A stretch of DNA of 64,000 nt from Fimbriimonadaceae bacterium (GCA_019638675.1 JAHBTE010000001.1:2512605-2576604), one strand, 5' to 3'. Counted from the stretch's first letter, positions 35,921-45,109 are shown. Program-made: numbers and translations. Notes: generated by a model from the sequence alone, not told the origin.

Positions 35921-36649
35921 ATGGAGTTCTTCACTTCTCGTTACAATCGGCGCACATTTTTGAGAGAACTCACGATGGGAACCGCGAGCTTTACCGGGCT
36001 GACCGTTTTCTCGCAAGAGGCTTTGCGGTTTATCGAGGATGGTGATTTTGCGCAGGAACTCATCCGAACTCCATCTCAAACCGAAGGGCCGTTTTATCCC
36101 AACAAAATGCCTTTGGATACAGATAACGATTTGGTGATCATCAAAGGCAACGCCACTCCCGCCCTCGGTGCGGTAACCCATCTTTCTGGTCGGATTCTTG
36201 ATTTGAGTGGCAACCCAATCCGCAACGCGACCATTGAAATTTGGCAGGTTGATAACAACGCGGTTTATATCCATACAGGTTCGGATGGATACGAAAAACG
36301 CGATAAGAACTTTCAAGGATTCGGGCGATTTGAAACTGATTCGACTGGTGGTTACCGATTCCGAACCATTAAGCCAGTTTCCTATCCAGGGCGAACTCCA
36401 CATATCCATGTAATGGTAAAAAAAGGCGACCGCCACCTATTAACGACCCAGCTTTATGTTGCGGGTGAAAAGCAAAACGACCGAGACGGAGTGCTACTTG
36501 GCATCCGTGATGAGGCGGCGCGAAAATCGGTGATTACGCCATTCACGCCTCTGGCTGGTTCAAAAGTTGGTGAGTTAGAAGCGAAGTTCAATATCCATCT
36601 CGCAATCACTCCCAACGAAGGCGAAGATCACGAACACCACGACCACTAA
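35921..36649 (+). CDS. Intradiol ring-cleavage dioxygenase-like protein with Tat-type leader
   Basis: 242 residues. The leader NRRTFLRELTMGTASFTGL resembles a twin-arginine signal, suggesting export in folded, metal-loaded form. TEGPFYPNKMPLDTDNDLV, GRILDLSGNPIRNATIEIWQ, GRFETDSTGGYRFRTIKP and PGRTPHIHVMVK carry the Tyr and His ligands of the non-haem Fe(III) site of the protocatechuate/catechol 3,4-dioxygenase fold. Exported members have uncertain substrates, and no other aromatic-degradation gene is nearby. The His-rich C-terminus (EHHDH) could bind metal. Confidence 0.9.
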   Translation: MEFFTSRYNRRTFLRELTMGTASFTGLTVFSQEALRFIEDGDFAQELIRTPSQTEGPFYPNKMPLDTDNDLVIIKGNATPALGAVTHLSGRILDLSGNPIRNATIEIWQVDNNAVYIHTGSDGYEKRDKNFQGFGRFETDSTGGYRFRTIKPVSYPGRTPHIHVMVKKGDRHLLTTQLYVAGEKQNDRDGVLLGIRDEAARKSVITPFTPLAGSKVGELEAKFNIHLAITPNEGEDHEHHDH

Positions 36650-36672
36650 CGCGGTAAAACGTTGTTCGGGAT

Positions 36673-37365
36673 ATGAACAGAACAATTTTTGCCATTGGCG
36701 GCGGTGCATTTGATTCCGACCAACCGCACCGCTCTGCCCTTGATCGGTATGTTCTGAGCCTAGCAAACAAATCTAATCCAAAAATCTGCTTGATTCCAAC
36801 CGCAACTGGCGATTCGCTTTTGAGAATTGCTCGGTTCAACAAAGCCGTTGAATCGCTGGAATGTCAACCTTCCCTTTGCGAACTGTATCGCCCACCGAGT
36901 GCAGATTTGGAAGACTATCTTCTCAACCAGGATGTGATCTACGTGAGTGGTGGCAGCACTTTCAACATGCTCGTTTTGTGGCGTGCTTGGGGATTGGACA
37001 CGATCCTCCACAAAGCTTGGGAGCAAGGTATTCCCCTCGCTGGAACCTCGGCTGGAGCTAACTGCTGGTTCGAGCGATGTAGCACCGATTCGTTTTATGG
37101 CGAACTTAGCGTCACACCCGGGATGGGTTGGTTACCGTTTGATTTTTGCCCGCATTACGACGAAGAAGAATCTAGGCACCCCACTCTCCGCCGGATGATA
37201 GATGCTGGGGAAATGGGCCGAACTCTGGCTTGTGACGGTGGGGCGGGTTGCCACTTTGAAAACCTAGAACTTAAAAGCGTTATTTCAACGACGCCCGACG
37301 CAACCGCATATTGGGTTGACAGAGATGGATACCACGAAAGAATCGCCAACAAAGTGATTAGTTAG
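36673..37365 (+). CDS. Peptidase S51 family (aspartyl dipeptidase / cyanophycinase-like)
   Basis: 230 residues. IFAIGGGAFDS, KICLIPTATGDSL, YVSGGSTFNMLVLWRAWGLD and the nucleophile elbow IPLAGTSAGANCWFE (Ser in GTSAGA) are diagnostic of S51; the FDFCPHYDEEE His is the likely second catalytic residue. It hydrolyses Asp-X dipeptides or related peptides in the cytoplasm. The start lies 23 bp after the dioxygenase gene. The stop overlaps that of the convergent DUF2779 gene by 4 bp. Confidence 0.93.
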   Translation: MNRTIFAIGGGAFDSDQPHRSALDRYVLSLANKSNPKICLIPTATGDSLLRIARFNKAVESLECQPSLCELYRPPSADLEDYLLNQDVIYVSGGSTFNMLVLWRAWGLDTILHKAWEQGIPLAGTSAGANCWFERCSTDSFYGELSVTPGMGWLPFDFCPHYDEEESRHPTLRRMIDAGEMGRTLACDGGAGCHFENLELKSVISTTPDATAYWVDRDGYHERIANKVIS

Positions 37366-38837
37366 TTTCTATTCGCGAGTTCCGCGAGAACTTCATACAA
37401 CTTCACCATAGCAAGAGTGTCTCGTTCGCAGTATTTAAGTAGGGCGTTGCGCCGTTGAGCCAATTCATCGCCAGCTAAAATTCCTTGCCGAGCCAGGATA
37501 TAACTCATTTCCGCGACTCCACCGCCTTTGACTTCCAGATCGTCATAGCTCAACCCCGGCACCATGATCGGTAAAACCACCTTTATTGAGCTCTTCCCGC
37601 GAAAGGCGGGATGATAAACCTGCTGTTTAAAGTAATCCTGTAAATCCACCGCGCATTCTTCAAAACGGCTGAGAAGCTCTTTTGCGCCAAAAACTCCGCG
37701 CTTATCGAGATCACGTAACACTGTGCGCTCAAACCCAGAATAGTGGATTACGCTTCCCGCGCCAGCAAGGATGACGTTGAGCTCATCCACACACCTTGGG
37801 TGGGGATTAGCGCTTTCTAAATCAATGTATTCAAAGTGAGCCAAGTGCCCGCCCGGTTCACTGAGAACATGAGCACTCCATTGGAATACGATCAGTTCTC
37901 CGCCTTTGAATCCGGGATCAAGCGGAAACATTGGGCGAGCCGTCTCAAAATCCAAAAATACGGCTGGGAACTGAATGCGTTCCAGTTCTTGCTTTAAGTT
38001 CGGGCTGACCCAAGGCACTTCTCCACTTGCGAATGCGTTGCGTACGAACTCACTCGTTGGAGGCAGAGTTTCATCGTATGGTAGTTCACTCAGACGGCGA
38101 ATTCCCCTCGACTGTAAATCGTCAAATCGCTTTTTTACTATGCCGGGAACGAACATCAAATCGTCATCCTCAAACCCCGCAAAGCAGTGGTTTGTGAAGG
38201 GGCAATCAGAATCACAATGCTTCCCTGCGAGGATTTGAACCGCTCCCCCTGACTCAATCTGATTTTTCAGCTCCTTAATTTCAGACTCGATTTGAGGTAT
38301 CAATTCGCGGATTTTTTCAATTGCATCTGTAATTGAAAACAGTTGCGAAACTGCGGCACCTTCAATCATCGGCGCATCTCTCGAAATCGTCGCTATTTGC
38401 GCCGAGGCGATTTCTAATCCACTTTTTTCGGCCACCAGTACCTGAAACGCTACATAAAAGAGGTGGTCGTCACTTACGGTTTTTGATGACTTGACTTCCC
38501 GGATCACCCAGCCGTCCGCCACTCGGAACAGGATATCAACTTGAGCGAAAAGTTCTTCGGCTAAAAATGCCGCTTCGTAAATAATGGAGTGCCCTTCGCG
38601 AATCAACCGTTGCGTTACTTCTGCCCGTTCTTCGAGTGATCTGGCTTCTACGATCTCGCCGCCCGGGTTCAATCCTCGCGCTAATTCGCCAACTTGGCGA
38701 CCAAGTTCGGCCCGCATCTCCAGGCCTTCGTCGAAGACGCGCAGTTGCGGCTCATGCCACCGCAGATACAACCGCTTGGCACACTTTCGCCCATCCTTGT
38801 ATGCTGATTTGGATAACGTGCGCCAGGCGGAGTTCAC
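37362..38837 (-). CDS. DUF2779 nuclease: RecB-like domain plus RNase H-like domain
   Basis: 491 residues from a GTG start. Residues 1-220 form a Cas4/RecB-like PD-(D/E)XK domain (LSKSAYKDGRKCAKRLYLRW, QVDILFRVADGWVIREVKSS with Asp...Glu-x-Lys) and a cysteine cluster (HCDSDCPFTNHC) that may hold an Fe-S centre. The rest is a DUF2779 DEDD-type domain: FPAVFLDFETARPMFP with the metal-binding Asp/Glu, IHYSGFERTVLRDLDK, VDLQDYFK and a final YCERDTLAMVKLYEVL. It is probably a DNA exonuclease acting in repair or defence. GIRRLSELP suggests a helix-hairpin-like DNA-binding segment between the domains. Confidence 0.88.
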   Translation of the reverse strand: MNSAWRTLSKSAYKDGRKCAKRLYLRWHEPQLRVFDEGLEMRAELGRQVGELARGLNPGGEIVEARSLEERAEVTQRLIREGHSIIYEAAFLAEELFAQVDILFRVADGWVIREVKSSKTVSDDHLFYVAFQVLVAEKSGLEIASAQIATISRDAPMIEGAAVSQLFSITDAIEKIRELIPQIESEIKELKNQIESGGAVQILAGKHCDSDCPFTNHCFAGFEDDDLMFVPGIVKKRFDDLQSRGIRRLSELPYDETLPPTSEFVRNAFASGEVPWVSPNLKQELERIQFPAVFLDFETARPMFPLDPGFKGGELIVFQWSAHVLSEPGGHLAHFEYIDLESANPHPRCVDELNVILAGAGSVIHYSGFERTVLRDLDKRGVFGAKELLSRFEECAVDLQDYFKQQVYHPAFRGKSSIKVVLPIMVPGLSYDDLEVKGGGVAEMSYILARQGILAGDELAQRRNALLKYCERDTLAMVKLYEVLAELANRN

Positions 38838-38846
38838 GGGTGGAAT

Positions 38847-40604
38847 CTACCCGCTGGCAAGCTGAGAAGCTTCCCGGTTTTTGTTTGACCACTTATGACC
38901 GCCAAAGAACAAACCAACTAATACGGCAAAAAATGATGCGAGTTTGCTTGCTTCTCCACTAGGTGGGCCGCCACTAATGAGTATCCGCGATCCGATCAAA
39001 CCATCTTGCCGTTCTTCATCCTTGCCGTGGTAGTTCACGCCTAAAGCGTTTAATCGGTTCTGTGCTTGAGGCAGATTTTTTTGGAATCGGGCAAAGCTCT
39101 TTAGTTTTGATGGCGTCCACAATGCTTCGCTGAGCGCAAGCACACGCGGAAAAACCATTTCTTCGACCCGATCGAAGCTTTCCATTCTCTCTGTCCAGAT
39201 GTTTCCTTGGGCACCTAAAAGCAAAGCTTGCTGAAGAACGGTGAGTTTTGGAGGCATTGGATCAAACCCGTAAACCTTTTCAACTGGAGTAGTCGCGTAG
39301 CTGTAATCAAAGTAACAGTGGCTCGTAGGCGACATCACGGCGGCAAACCCTTGATTGATGGCTTTGGTGCCGCCTTCGGTTCCACGCCAACTCATAACCG
39401 CGGCATCTTTTAATTTGCCGCCCTCCAATATTTCATCCCAACCTATGGCTACTTTGCCCTTGCTTTTCAAATAACTCGCCATGCGGGAAACAAAATACGA
39501 TTGCAACTCATCGGTACCGTTGAGTCTTTCTTTTATTCGGCGGTCAACGCATTTTGTACAAGTTTGCCATGCTCTTTGATCAACTTCATCGCCGCCAATA
39601 TGAACGTATTTCCCGGGGAATAACTCGCAGACTTCATCAAGTACGCCTTCTAAGAATTCGTAAGTTTTTTCGTTGCCAGCACAGTAAACGTTGGCGAATT
39701 GATACGGCAGGTTCGGTAAGAGTTTGTTAAGCGTTGCGTCGTCACATGCCAGTTCACGATTGACCCACAACGCTGGCAAGCTGTGTCCTGGCATTTCAAT
39801 CTCTGGGACAATTTCGACATTACGTTCTGCCGCATAAGCGACTACATCTCGAATCTGGTCTTGCGTATAGAATCCGCCATAGACTTCAACAATGCCGTCA
39901 TTCGGATGGAAAAAGACGTCGGAATTATTCCATCCACGACCGTCTCCCGCCCGCCAAGCCCCGATTTTGGTGAGTTCAGGATATTTCTTTATCTCAACTC
40001 GCCAGCCACCATCATCAACCAGGTGCCAATGAAAGCGATTGATCTTATACAAAGCTAAAGTATCGATTAACTTTTTGACTTTTTCTTGCCCAAAAAAATG
40101 GCGACTTTCATCGAGCATCAACCCGCGCCAACTGAACCTCGGCATATCTGTGATATCTAATCCCGGCACCTTCCAGTTGGTGAAGACTGCTTCTTTGCTT
40201 TCAATGCTGTGGGGTAGCAACTGGCGCAACGACTGGACTCCATAAAACAACCCTTGTGGTGTGGCAGATCGAATACTGATAAAGGTCTCTCGCACGTTGA
40301 TGCGATACCCTTCTGGGCCAAGCCATTTGAGTTCATCTTTGACTTCAAACTCTATGTAATCCTTGATGGGTTTTGTTGGTCGTATCGAAAGTGGGTAGCC
40401 GGTTGGAACTCGGGCGTAATTGGCAAAACTATTGGCTACTTCTAACGCTTCGCCTGTCGCGACGATTTGAGTAGAAGGCAGTATTTCAAACTCACCGGGC
40501 TTTTTTGTCATCTCCATCGGATACGGAATGACAACGGGATCAGGCTTTGCTGGTTGCCCAAACAAGCCAGCAACTAATACGCTCGCCGCAAGCAACCCTG
40601 CCAT
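38847..40604 (-). CDS. Secreted beta-N-acetylhexosaminidase (GH20)
   Basis: About 585 residues. The ATG at 40604 is preferred because a signal peptide (MAGLLAASVLVAGLFGQ) starts there; the frame extends to 40640. The GH20b N-domain is followed by the barrel: FSWRGLMLDESRHFFG, NRFHWHLVDDGGWRVEIKKY, IVPEIEMPGHSLPALW, the catalytic pair VHIGGDEVD (Asp-Glu) and GNIWTERM. It releases terminal beta-linked GlcNAc or GalNAc. A hydrophobic C-terminal segment before SNKNREASQ could be a membrane or sorting anchor. It complements the GH89 enzyme at 17256. Confidence 0.93.
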   Translation of the reverse strand: MAGLLAASVLVAGLFGQPAKPDPVVIPYPMEMTKKPGEFEILPSTQIVATGEALEVANSFANYARVPTGYPLSIRPTKPIKDYIEFEVKDELKWLGPEGYRINVRETFISIRSATPQGLFYGVQSLRQLLPHSIESKEAVFTNWKVPGLDITDMPRFSWRGLMLDESRHFFGQEKVKKLIDTLALYKINRFHWHLVDDGGWRVEIKKYPELTKIGAWRAGDGRGWNNSDVFFHPNDGIVEVYGGFYTQDQIRDVVAYAAERNVEIVPEIEMPGHSLPALWVNRELACDDATLNKLLPNLPYQFANVYCAGNEKTYEFLEGVLDEVCELFPGKYVHIGGDEVDQRAWQTCTKCVDRRIKERLNGTDELQSYFVSRMASYLKSKGKVAIGWDEILEGGKLKDAAVMSWRGTEGGTKAINQGFAAVMSPTSHCYFDYSYATTPVEKVYGFDPMPPKLTVLQQALLLGAQGNIWTERMESFDRVEEMVFPRVLALSEALWTPSKLKSFARFQKNLPQAQNRLNALGVNYHGKDEERQDGLIGSRILISGGPPSGEASKLASFFAVLVGLFFGGHKWSNKNREASQLASG

Positions 40605-40715
40605 TGCTGGTAAGTGTACCGGACTCGAAATAATCCACATCCGGCATAAAACTTGAATCTCACTGCAACTGTCACTCCAGTTAATCGTTGAAGTAAAATA
40701 GAGCTACAAAATTCT

Positions 40716-41897
40716 ATGATCACAATTGCATTAGCCGCATTGCCGTTATTGGCGACTAACACAGCGATTCAAGCTGAATCGGAATGGCCGTTTAAGGTCA
40801 TGGATCATGCGATCATTGTTGATTCGCAGGTGAACGGTCGGAACGTTTCATGTATGTTCGATACAGGCTTTTCTGGTTCATATGTTTTGAATCAAAGCGT
40901 GAATATTGGTAAGCCAACCGGAACCATGACCCTGCAAGACTTTGTAGGGACGTTTGAGGCTCCAACCGTGCCAATCACCAGCCTAAAAATGGGATCGGTC
41001 AGTTTTGATACCAAAGGCATGACAGTTGTGCAAATGCCGGATGAAAATTACTCCCTCAACTATGGTACTCACTGTGACGGAATCATGGGTCTAGAAGTGG
41101 TTGCCCATAAGGTCTTCCAAATCAATTTTGAAAAGAAGAAATTTATTTTCTATCCGCAGTCGTACGACATTAATAAGTTTCGAGGTCAAGAAGGCAAGCA
41201 CGTCGTTAAGCTCTTACCATTCGGGAATAACTCGATGGAAATGAGCGTTGTCGCGCACAACGGCGAAAAAATGCACTTGGCTCTTGACACTGGCAACGCT
41301 TTCTACAGCACAACGCATAAGGACACGCTTGAGCGAATTGGGCTATGGAAAACGGGTGTGGAGCCAAACTATCCCAAGCAAAGTTGGGTTGCCTCAGGGC
41401 CTGTAAAGAGTTGGGACATTGAAATGAAAGATGTGAGTATCTTCGGTGTCCCAGTTGCTAGTGCGGTATGGAACATCATTGACCGTCCATCCAGTTCAGC
41501 AGAAGGCGATGGAACCGTAGGTTTTGGATTTCTTAAGAACTTTAATATCACGGTGGACATGGAACGCCGAGTTATCATGCTCGAAAACTGGACAGGCAAA
41601 GTCAGCGACGAGCCGGAGGGCGAAGTCGGCATCAGCGCATTTTATAGTGCGCGCGATAAACGAATGTTGATCTACAGCGTAACACCGGGAAGTCCAGCTG
41701 CGAAAGCTGGGGTTAAGGCAGGAGACTTTCTCATCGGTTTAGAAGGTGAAGTCATTGAAAATATGAACCCCTATACACTTCGAGACAAGCTATCTGGAAA
41801 GCCAGGAACAACCGTAAAGATTTCTGTTTCTCGAAATGGATTGCTTGAGCGTTTTGAGCTAGAGCGCTCTGTGATGGTTAATCAGATTCACAAATAA
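40716..41897 (+). CDS. Aspartyl protease-like protein with C-terminal PDZ domain
   Basis: 393 residues with a short leader (IALAALPLLATNTAIQA). Two aspartyl-protease-type Asp-Thr-Gly motifs are visible: CMFDTGFSGSYVL near residue 48 and LALDTGNAFYSTT near 190, giving a single-chain pepsin/retropepsin layout. A PDZ domain follows (LIYSVTPGSPAAKAGVKAGD, about residues 305-385). Such fusions are known but scarce in bacteria; they would act in the periplasm. Divergent from the GH20 gene. Confidence 0.85.
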   Translation: MITIALAALPLLATNTAIQAESEWPFKVMDHAIIVDSQVNGRNVSCMFDTGFSGSYVLNQSVNIGKPTGTMTLQDFVGTFEAPTVPITSLKMGSVSFDTKGMTVVQMPDENYSLNYGTHCDGIMGLEVVAHKVFQINFEKKKFIFYPQSYDINKFRGQEGKHVVKLLPFGNNSMEMSVVAHNGEKMHLALDTGNAFYSTTHKDTLERIGLWKTGVEPNYPKQSWVASGPVKSWDIEMKDVSIFGVPVASAVWNIIDRPSSSAEGDGTVGFGFLKNFNITVDMERRVIMLENWTGKVSDEPEGEVGISAFYSARDKRMLIYSVTPGSPAAKAGVKAGDFLIGLEGEVIENMNPYTLRDKLSGKPGTTVKISVSRNGLLERFELERSVMVNQIHK

Positions 41898-41915
41898 TAA
41901 TTTGCTTCTCTTTAA

Positions 41916-41954
41916 AATAATCCAGCCCAAGCTGTCAGCTTGGGCTGGATTATT
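41916..41954. terminator. Bidirectional terminator between convergent genes
   Basis: An 18-bp perfect stem, AATAATCCAGCCCAAGCT and its complement, with a 3-nt loop lies midway between the stops of the aspartyl-protease gene (41897) and the OB-fold gene (41973). Confidence 0.85.
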
Positions 41955-41972
41955 AAGCGCCTCTTGGAATTA

Positions 41973-42371
41973 TTAACTCCCCTTGCGTTTTGTGATTTTG
42001 ATGCCGTACTTTTTCTTTTCTTTCTTGGTGGCATCAATTTCATCTTTCACAACAAAATCATCGTTGACTTTCTTTTCTTTGCGATAGACGCCGTTGACTT
42101 CAACCGTGTCGCCATCCTTAGGAGCAGCATCGCCTTCTAGTTTGCCTTGCATATACACGCTGGCGATTTTGTTTTCACCCTTGAGTTTCAGAGTCACATA
42201 AGGGTTACCCAAGCGAGATTCGCGTTGGCGATATTCCGAAACTACGCCTGTGACGACCACATCTTTGTTGTCGTACTCATCTCTTTCCTTCAGCAACTTA
42301 TCAACGGTCAGTGCTTCCGCAGCTAATGCGGCAACGCTGAGTACAGAAATCAGTAAGAGTGCTCGTTTCAT
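41973..42371 (-). CDS. Secreted OB-fold protein (tRNA_anti-like)
   Basis: 132 residues: signal peptide (1-20), then LKERDEYDNKDVVVTGVVSE, GNPYVTLKLKGENKIASVYM and GDTVEVNGVYRKEK, a five-strand OB-fold of the tRNA_anti-like/YgiW type. Binding partner unknown. The C-terminus is very Lys-rich. It follows apt by 12 bp on the same strand. Confidence 0.75.
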   Translation of the reverse strand: MKRALLLISVLSVAALAAEALTVDKLLKERDEYDNKDVVVTGVVSEYRQRESRLGNPYVTLKLKGENKIASVYMQGKLEGDAAPKDGDTVEVNGVYRKEKKVNDDFVVKDEIDATKKEKKKYGIKITKRKGS

Positions 42372-42383
42372 GGTTCTATTGTA

Positions 42384-42905
42384 TCAGTAAGTGATCAAGC
42401 TGTGAATGTCGTACCCGGGCAGATTTTTTCGACCGCCGAGAAACTCGAGTTCAACCATAAATCCAAATCCGCAAACCGTGCCGTTGAGGCGTTCAATTAG
42501 CTTAGCGGCAGCAGCGGCAGTTCCTCCAGTTGCGAGAAGGTCATCCACTACGTAAACTCGTTGACCCGGCGATATTGCATCCACATGCATCTCAATCGTA
42601 TTGGTGCCGTATTCCAGCGAATACTCTTCGGTGATTTTTTCGTAAGGGAGTTTTCCAATCTTACGAGTGAGCGCGAATGGCAAGTCCAGATCCAAAGCGA
42701 GCGGCACGCCAAAAATAAATCCGCGGCTTTCGATTCCCACGATAACGTCCGCCCCTTTCGATTTCACGTCCTCTTTAAGTAGTTCGATCACTTCATGAAT
42801 CGCTTGCGGGCTTTGGAGCACCGGGTGAATATCTTTGAAAATGATGCCCGGTTTCGGAAAATCCGGAACGTCGCGAATTAAGCTTTCGGCCAAAAGAGTT
42901 GCCAT
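42384..42905 (-). CDS. apt: Adenine phosphoribosyltransferase
   Basis: 173 residues. DVPDFPKPGIIFKDIHPVLQ, VGIESRGFIFGVPLA, TRKIGKLPYEKITEEYSLEYG and the PRPP motif VYVVDDLLATGGTAAAA are diagnostic. It makes AMP from adenine and PRPP in the cytoplasm, salvaging adenine released by MtnP (7326). Upstream of it on the same strand lies a ferredoxin gene. Confidence 0.97.
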   Translation of the reverse strand: MATLLAESLIRDVPDFPKPGIIFKDIHPVLQSPQAIHEVIELLKEDVKSKGADVIVGIESRGFIFGVPLALDLDLPFALTRKIGKLPYEKITEEYSLEYGTNTIEMHVDAISPGQRVYVVDDLLATGGTAAAAAKLIERLNGTVCGFGFMVELEFLGGRKNLPGYDIHSLITY

Positions 42906-42932
42906 GGCGTCCAGGTTTATACCTCTGACTGA

Positions 42933-43256
42933 TTAAGGATCAACGGTCGGGCCTGGATCCCAACCCTGTTCACTTGCCCTCATGAGCACTGCAACACTCA
43001 TTTCTCGGTCAACCCGAATTTGACAGCTTAAACGGAACTCTCCCAAAACACCATCTTCTTCCAGGCTGTTCATTTCATCTGAATCCATAGGAGGCTCATC
43101 CGATTTGAATTCGACCCGGCACGTAGTGCAACGGGCAAATCCACCGCACCGATGGCTGACATCCACGCCATTGCCTTCCATCGCGTTAACAAGCTTTGTG
43201 CCTTCTGGAACTTCAAATGTTCCGAACCCAGCAACCGTGACCTTATGATCGGGCAT
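42933..43256 (-). CDS. 2Fe-2S ferredoxin
   Basis: 107 residues. GVDVSHRCGGFARCTTCRVE, then FRLSCQIRV, gives the plant-type C-x4-C-x2-C...C ligand set for a [2Fe-2S] cluster in a beta-grasp fold. It is a cytoplasmic electron carrier; redox partners are not evident from the neighbourhood. Followed after 27 bp by apt. Confidence 0.92.
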   Translation of the reverse strand: MPDHKVTVAGFGTFEVPEGTKLVNAMEGNGVDVSHRCGGFARCTTCRVEFKSDEPPMDSDEMNSLEEDGVLGEFRLSCQIRVDREMSVAVLMRASEQGWDPGPTVDP

Positions 43257-43417
43257 ATCAACAAAATCCTACCTGTGTTTACCAAAAAATCTGTATTCGG
43301 CTTTTCCAAATTCTGCTGTTGGTGAACTCTAGTTTTCGCAAGCCAGCCAAACATATTGTTTGACTAGGACTGAGCGCAACCAACTTTGACCCCGACTGGT
43401 ATCATCTACAGTTCCCT

Positions 43418-43981
43418 ATGAGTGCCAACGAGAAGATTTTTCCGGCCCCAGATATTCTGAATGAAGTCGAATACGGCAAGTTCGTTCTCACGAACCTTGC
43501 TGCTAAACGAGCCAAACAGATTAAAGAAGGCGCCCCCCCACTCGTTCGCATTGATACCAACCATCCTCTCAGCATCGCGCTCGAAGAAATTGCCAAAGGC
43601 AAAATCAAACCGATCCTTGGTGCAGATGCTCAAGCTGCCGAGTTGGATGAAGACTACTCAGCACTCGACGAATTGGGTCTGGACGATGTTGGTCTCTTGT
43701 TGCCAAGCATTGAAGAAGATGAAGATTCAATGGACGACGACGATATCCTCGGCCTTGGCGACTTTGGCCTGGATGACGAAGATGACGACGACGATTCTGA
43801 AGACAGCAGTGACGAAGATGCAGATCCTCTCGCCGCTTTGCTCGGCGACGATGATTCAGACGATTCCGATTCAGAGGAAACAGACGTAGTCACAAAAGAT
43901 TCGGACGAAGCAACCGAAGTCTCGCTCGATGACCTGGCGGAAGAAGAAGAAGCCGGTAACGACGAAGAGTCCGACGATTAA
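43418..43981 (+). CDS. rpoZ: RNA polymerase omega subunit with long acidic tail
   Basis: 187 residues. The first 75 match omega: EYGKFVLTNLAAKRAKQIKE, NHPLSIALEEIAKGKIKP. Omega clamps the beta-prime C-terminus during polymerase assembly and is usually 60-110 residues long. The remaining roughly 110 residues are almost entirely Asp, Glu and Ser (for example DDEDDDDDSEDSSDEDADP) and should be disordered. It heads the rpoZ-dnaJ-prmA-rsmE operon, 3 bp before dnaJ. The acidic extension could contact basic partners such as nascent ribosomal proteins, histone-like proteins or DnaJ; this is inference. Confidence 0.88.
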   Translation: MSANEKIFPAPDILNEVEYGKFVLTNLAAKRAKQIKEGAPPLVRIDTNHPLSIALEEIAKGKIKPILGADAQAAELDEDYSALDELGLDDVGLLLPSIEEDEDSMDDDDILGLGDFGLDDEDDDDDSEDSSDEDADPLAALLGDDDSDDSDSEETDVVTKDSDEATEVSLDDLAEEEEAGNDEESDD

Positions 43982-43984
43982 CCC

Positions 43985-45109
43985 ATGAGTGTTCAAGACC
44001 CCTATGCAACTCTAGGGGTGGCTCGTTCAGCAAGCCCCGACGAGATTAAATCGGCGTACCGCAAGCTTGCGCGTCAGTATCACCCAGACGTCAACCCCAA
44101 TAACCCTGAGGCTGAAGAGAAATTCAAAGAGATCAGCCAGGCATACGCCATTCTTGGCGACCCAGAAAAGAAAGCCCGTTTTGACCAATTTGGCTCGGTG
44201 GAAGATACAGGATTTGGCGGCGGACAAGGCGACTTTTTCCAAGGTGGCGGATTCGGTGACCTGTTCGAAGCATTTTTTGGCGGCCAACAAGCTCAACCTC
44301 GTGCCCGTGGCGGTGCACGCGATGGCGACGATCTCCGGGCCGAAGCAATTATCGAACTCGTTGATGTTTTAGAAGGCAAAGAAGTTCCGGTGAAGTTCCG
44401 CAAGGCCGCTCGGTGCGAAACCTGCTCAGGCTCCGGGACATCGGACGGCTCCAAACCAACGACGTGCTCCGAATGCCAAGGCCGTGGTTCCGTGACGGCC
44501 GTTCGCCAAACGATGATTGGCAGCATCCGCACTTCTACACCTTGTCCGAAATGCCGAGGTGAAGGAATCACTATTGAGAATCCTTGCTCTACTTGCCGAG
44601 GCGAAGGGGTGACGCCAGTTCAAGAAGAACTCTTTGTGACCATCCCGCCAGGAATTGACGGCGGACAAACTTTGCGCGTTCAAGGCAAAGGATCGGATGG
44701 AATCCGCGGCGGTAGCAACGGCGACTTGTACGTTGTAGTGCACGTTGCCGAAGATAAGAGATTTATCCGCGAGGGACGCAACCTAGGCACTGAAGTCGAA
44801 ATCACCTACGCCCAAGCGGCTATTGGAGACGTGATCGCCGTCGAAGGATTAACAGAAAACCTGGAGTTGAATATCGAACCAGGCACACAACCGGGCGACA
44901 CTTTCCGCATCAAAAATCAAGGACTGCCGCGAATCGGCGGTGGAACACGAGGTGATCTCTTTGTCGAAGCGAAAATCATCGTTCCTAAGAAAACCAGCCA
45001 AGCCGAAGCTAATTTGTTGAAAGAGTACTCGGAGCTACGGGGCGAACCAGTTCCTCAAGGGCCAGGAAAATCGGCCAACATCTTTGAAAAAATATTCAAA
45101 CGAAAATGA
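43985..45109 (+). CDS. dnaJ: Chaperone DnaJ (type I)
   Basis: 374 residues. J domain with YHPDVNP, Gly/Phe-rich linker (GFGGGQGDFFQGGGFGDLFE), zinc centre with four CxxCxGxG repeats (CETCSGSG, CSECQGRG, CPKCRGEG, CSTCRGEG) and a C-terminal substrate-binding region. It stimulates DnaK ATPase. It lies between rpoZ and prmA; the last 4 bp overlap prmA. grpE and dnaK are not in the window. Confidence 0.97.
   Translation: MSVQDPYATLGVARSASPDEIKSAYRKLARQYHPDVNPNNPEAEEKFKEISQAYAILGDPEKKARFDQFGSVEDTGFGGGQGDFFQGGGFGDLFEAFFGGQQAQPRARGGARDGDDLRAEAIIELVDVLEGKEVPVKFRKAARCETCSGSGTSDGSKPTTCSECQGRGSVTAVRQTMIGSIRTSTPCPKCRGEGITIENPCSTCRGEGVTPVQEELFVTIPPGIDGGQTLRVQGKGSDGIRGGSNGDLYVVVHVAEDKRFIREGRNLGTEVEITYAQAAIGDVIAVEGLTENLELNIEPGTQPGDTFRIKNQGLPRIGGGTRGDLFVEAKIIVPKKTSQAEANLLKEYSELRGEPVPQGPGKSANIFEKIFKRK

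Noticed and set aside
43654-43893. Ser-rich minus-strand open frame opposite rpoZ
   Set aside because: It is the mirror image of the repetitive Asp/Glu/Ser codons of the omega tail.
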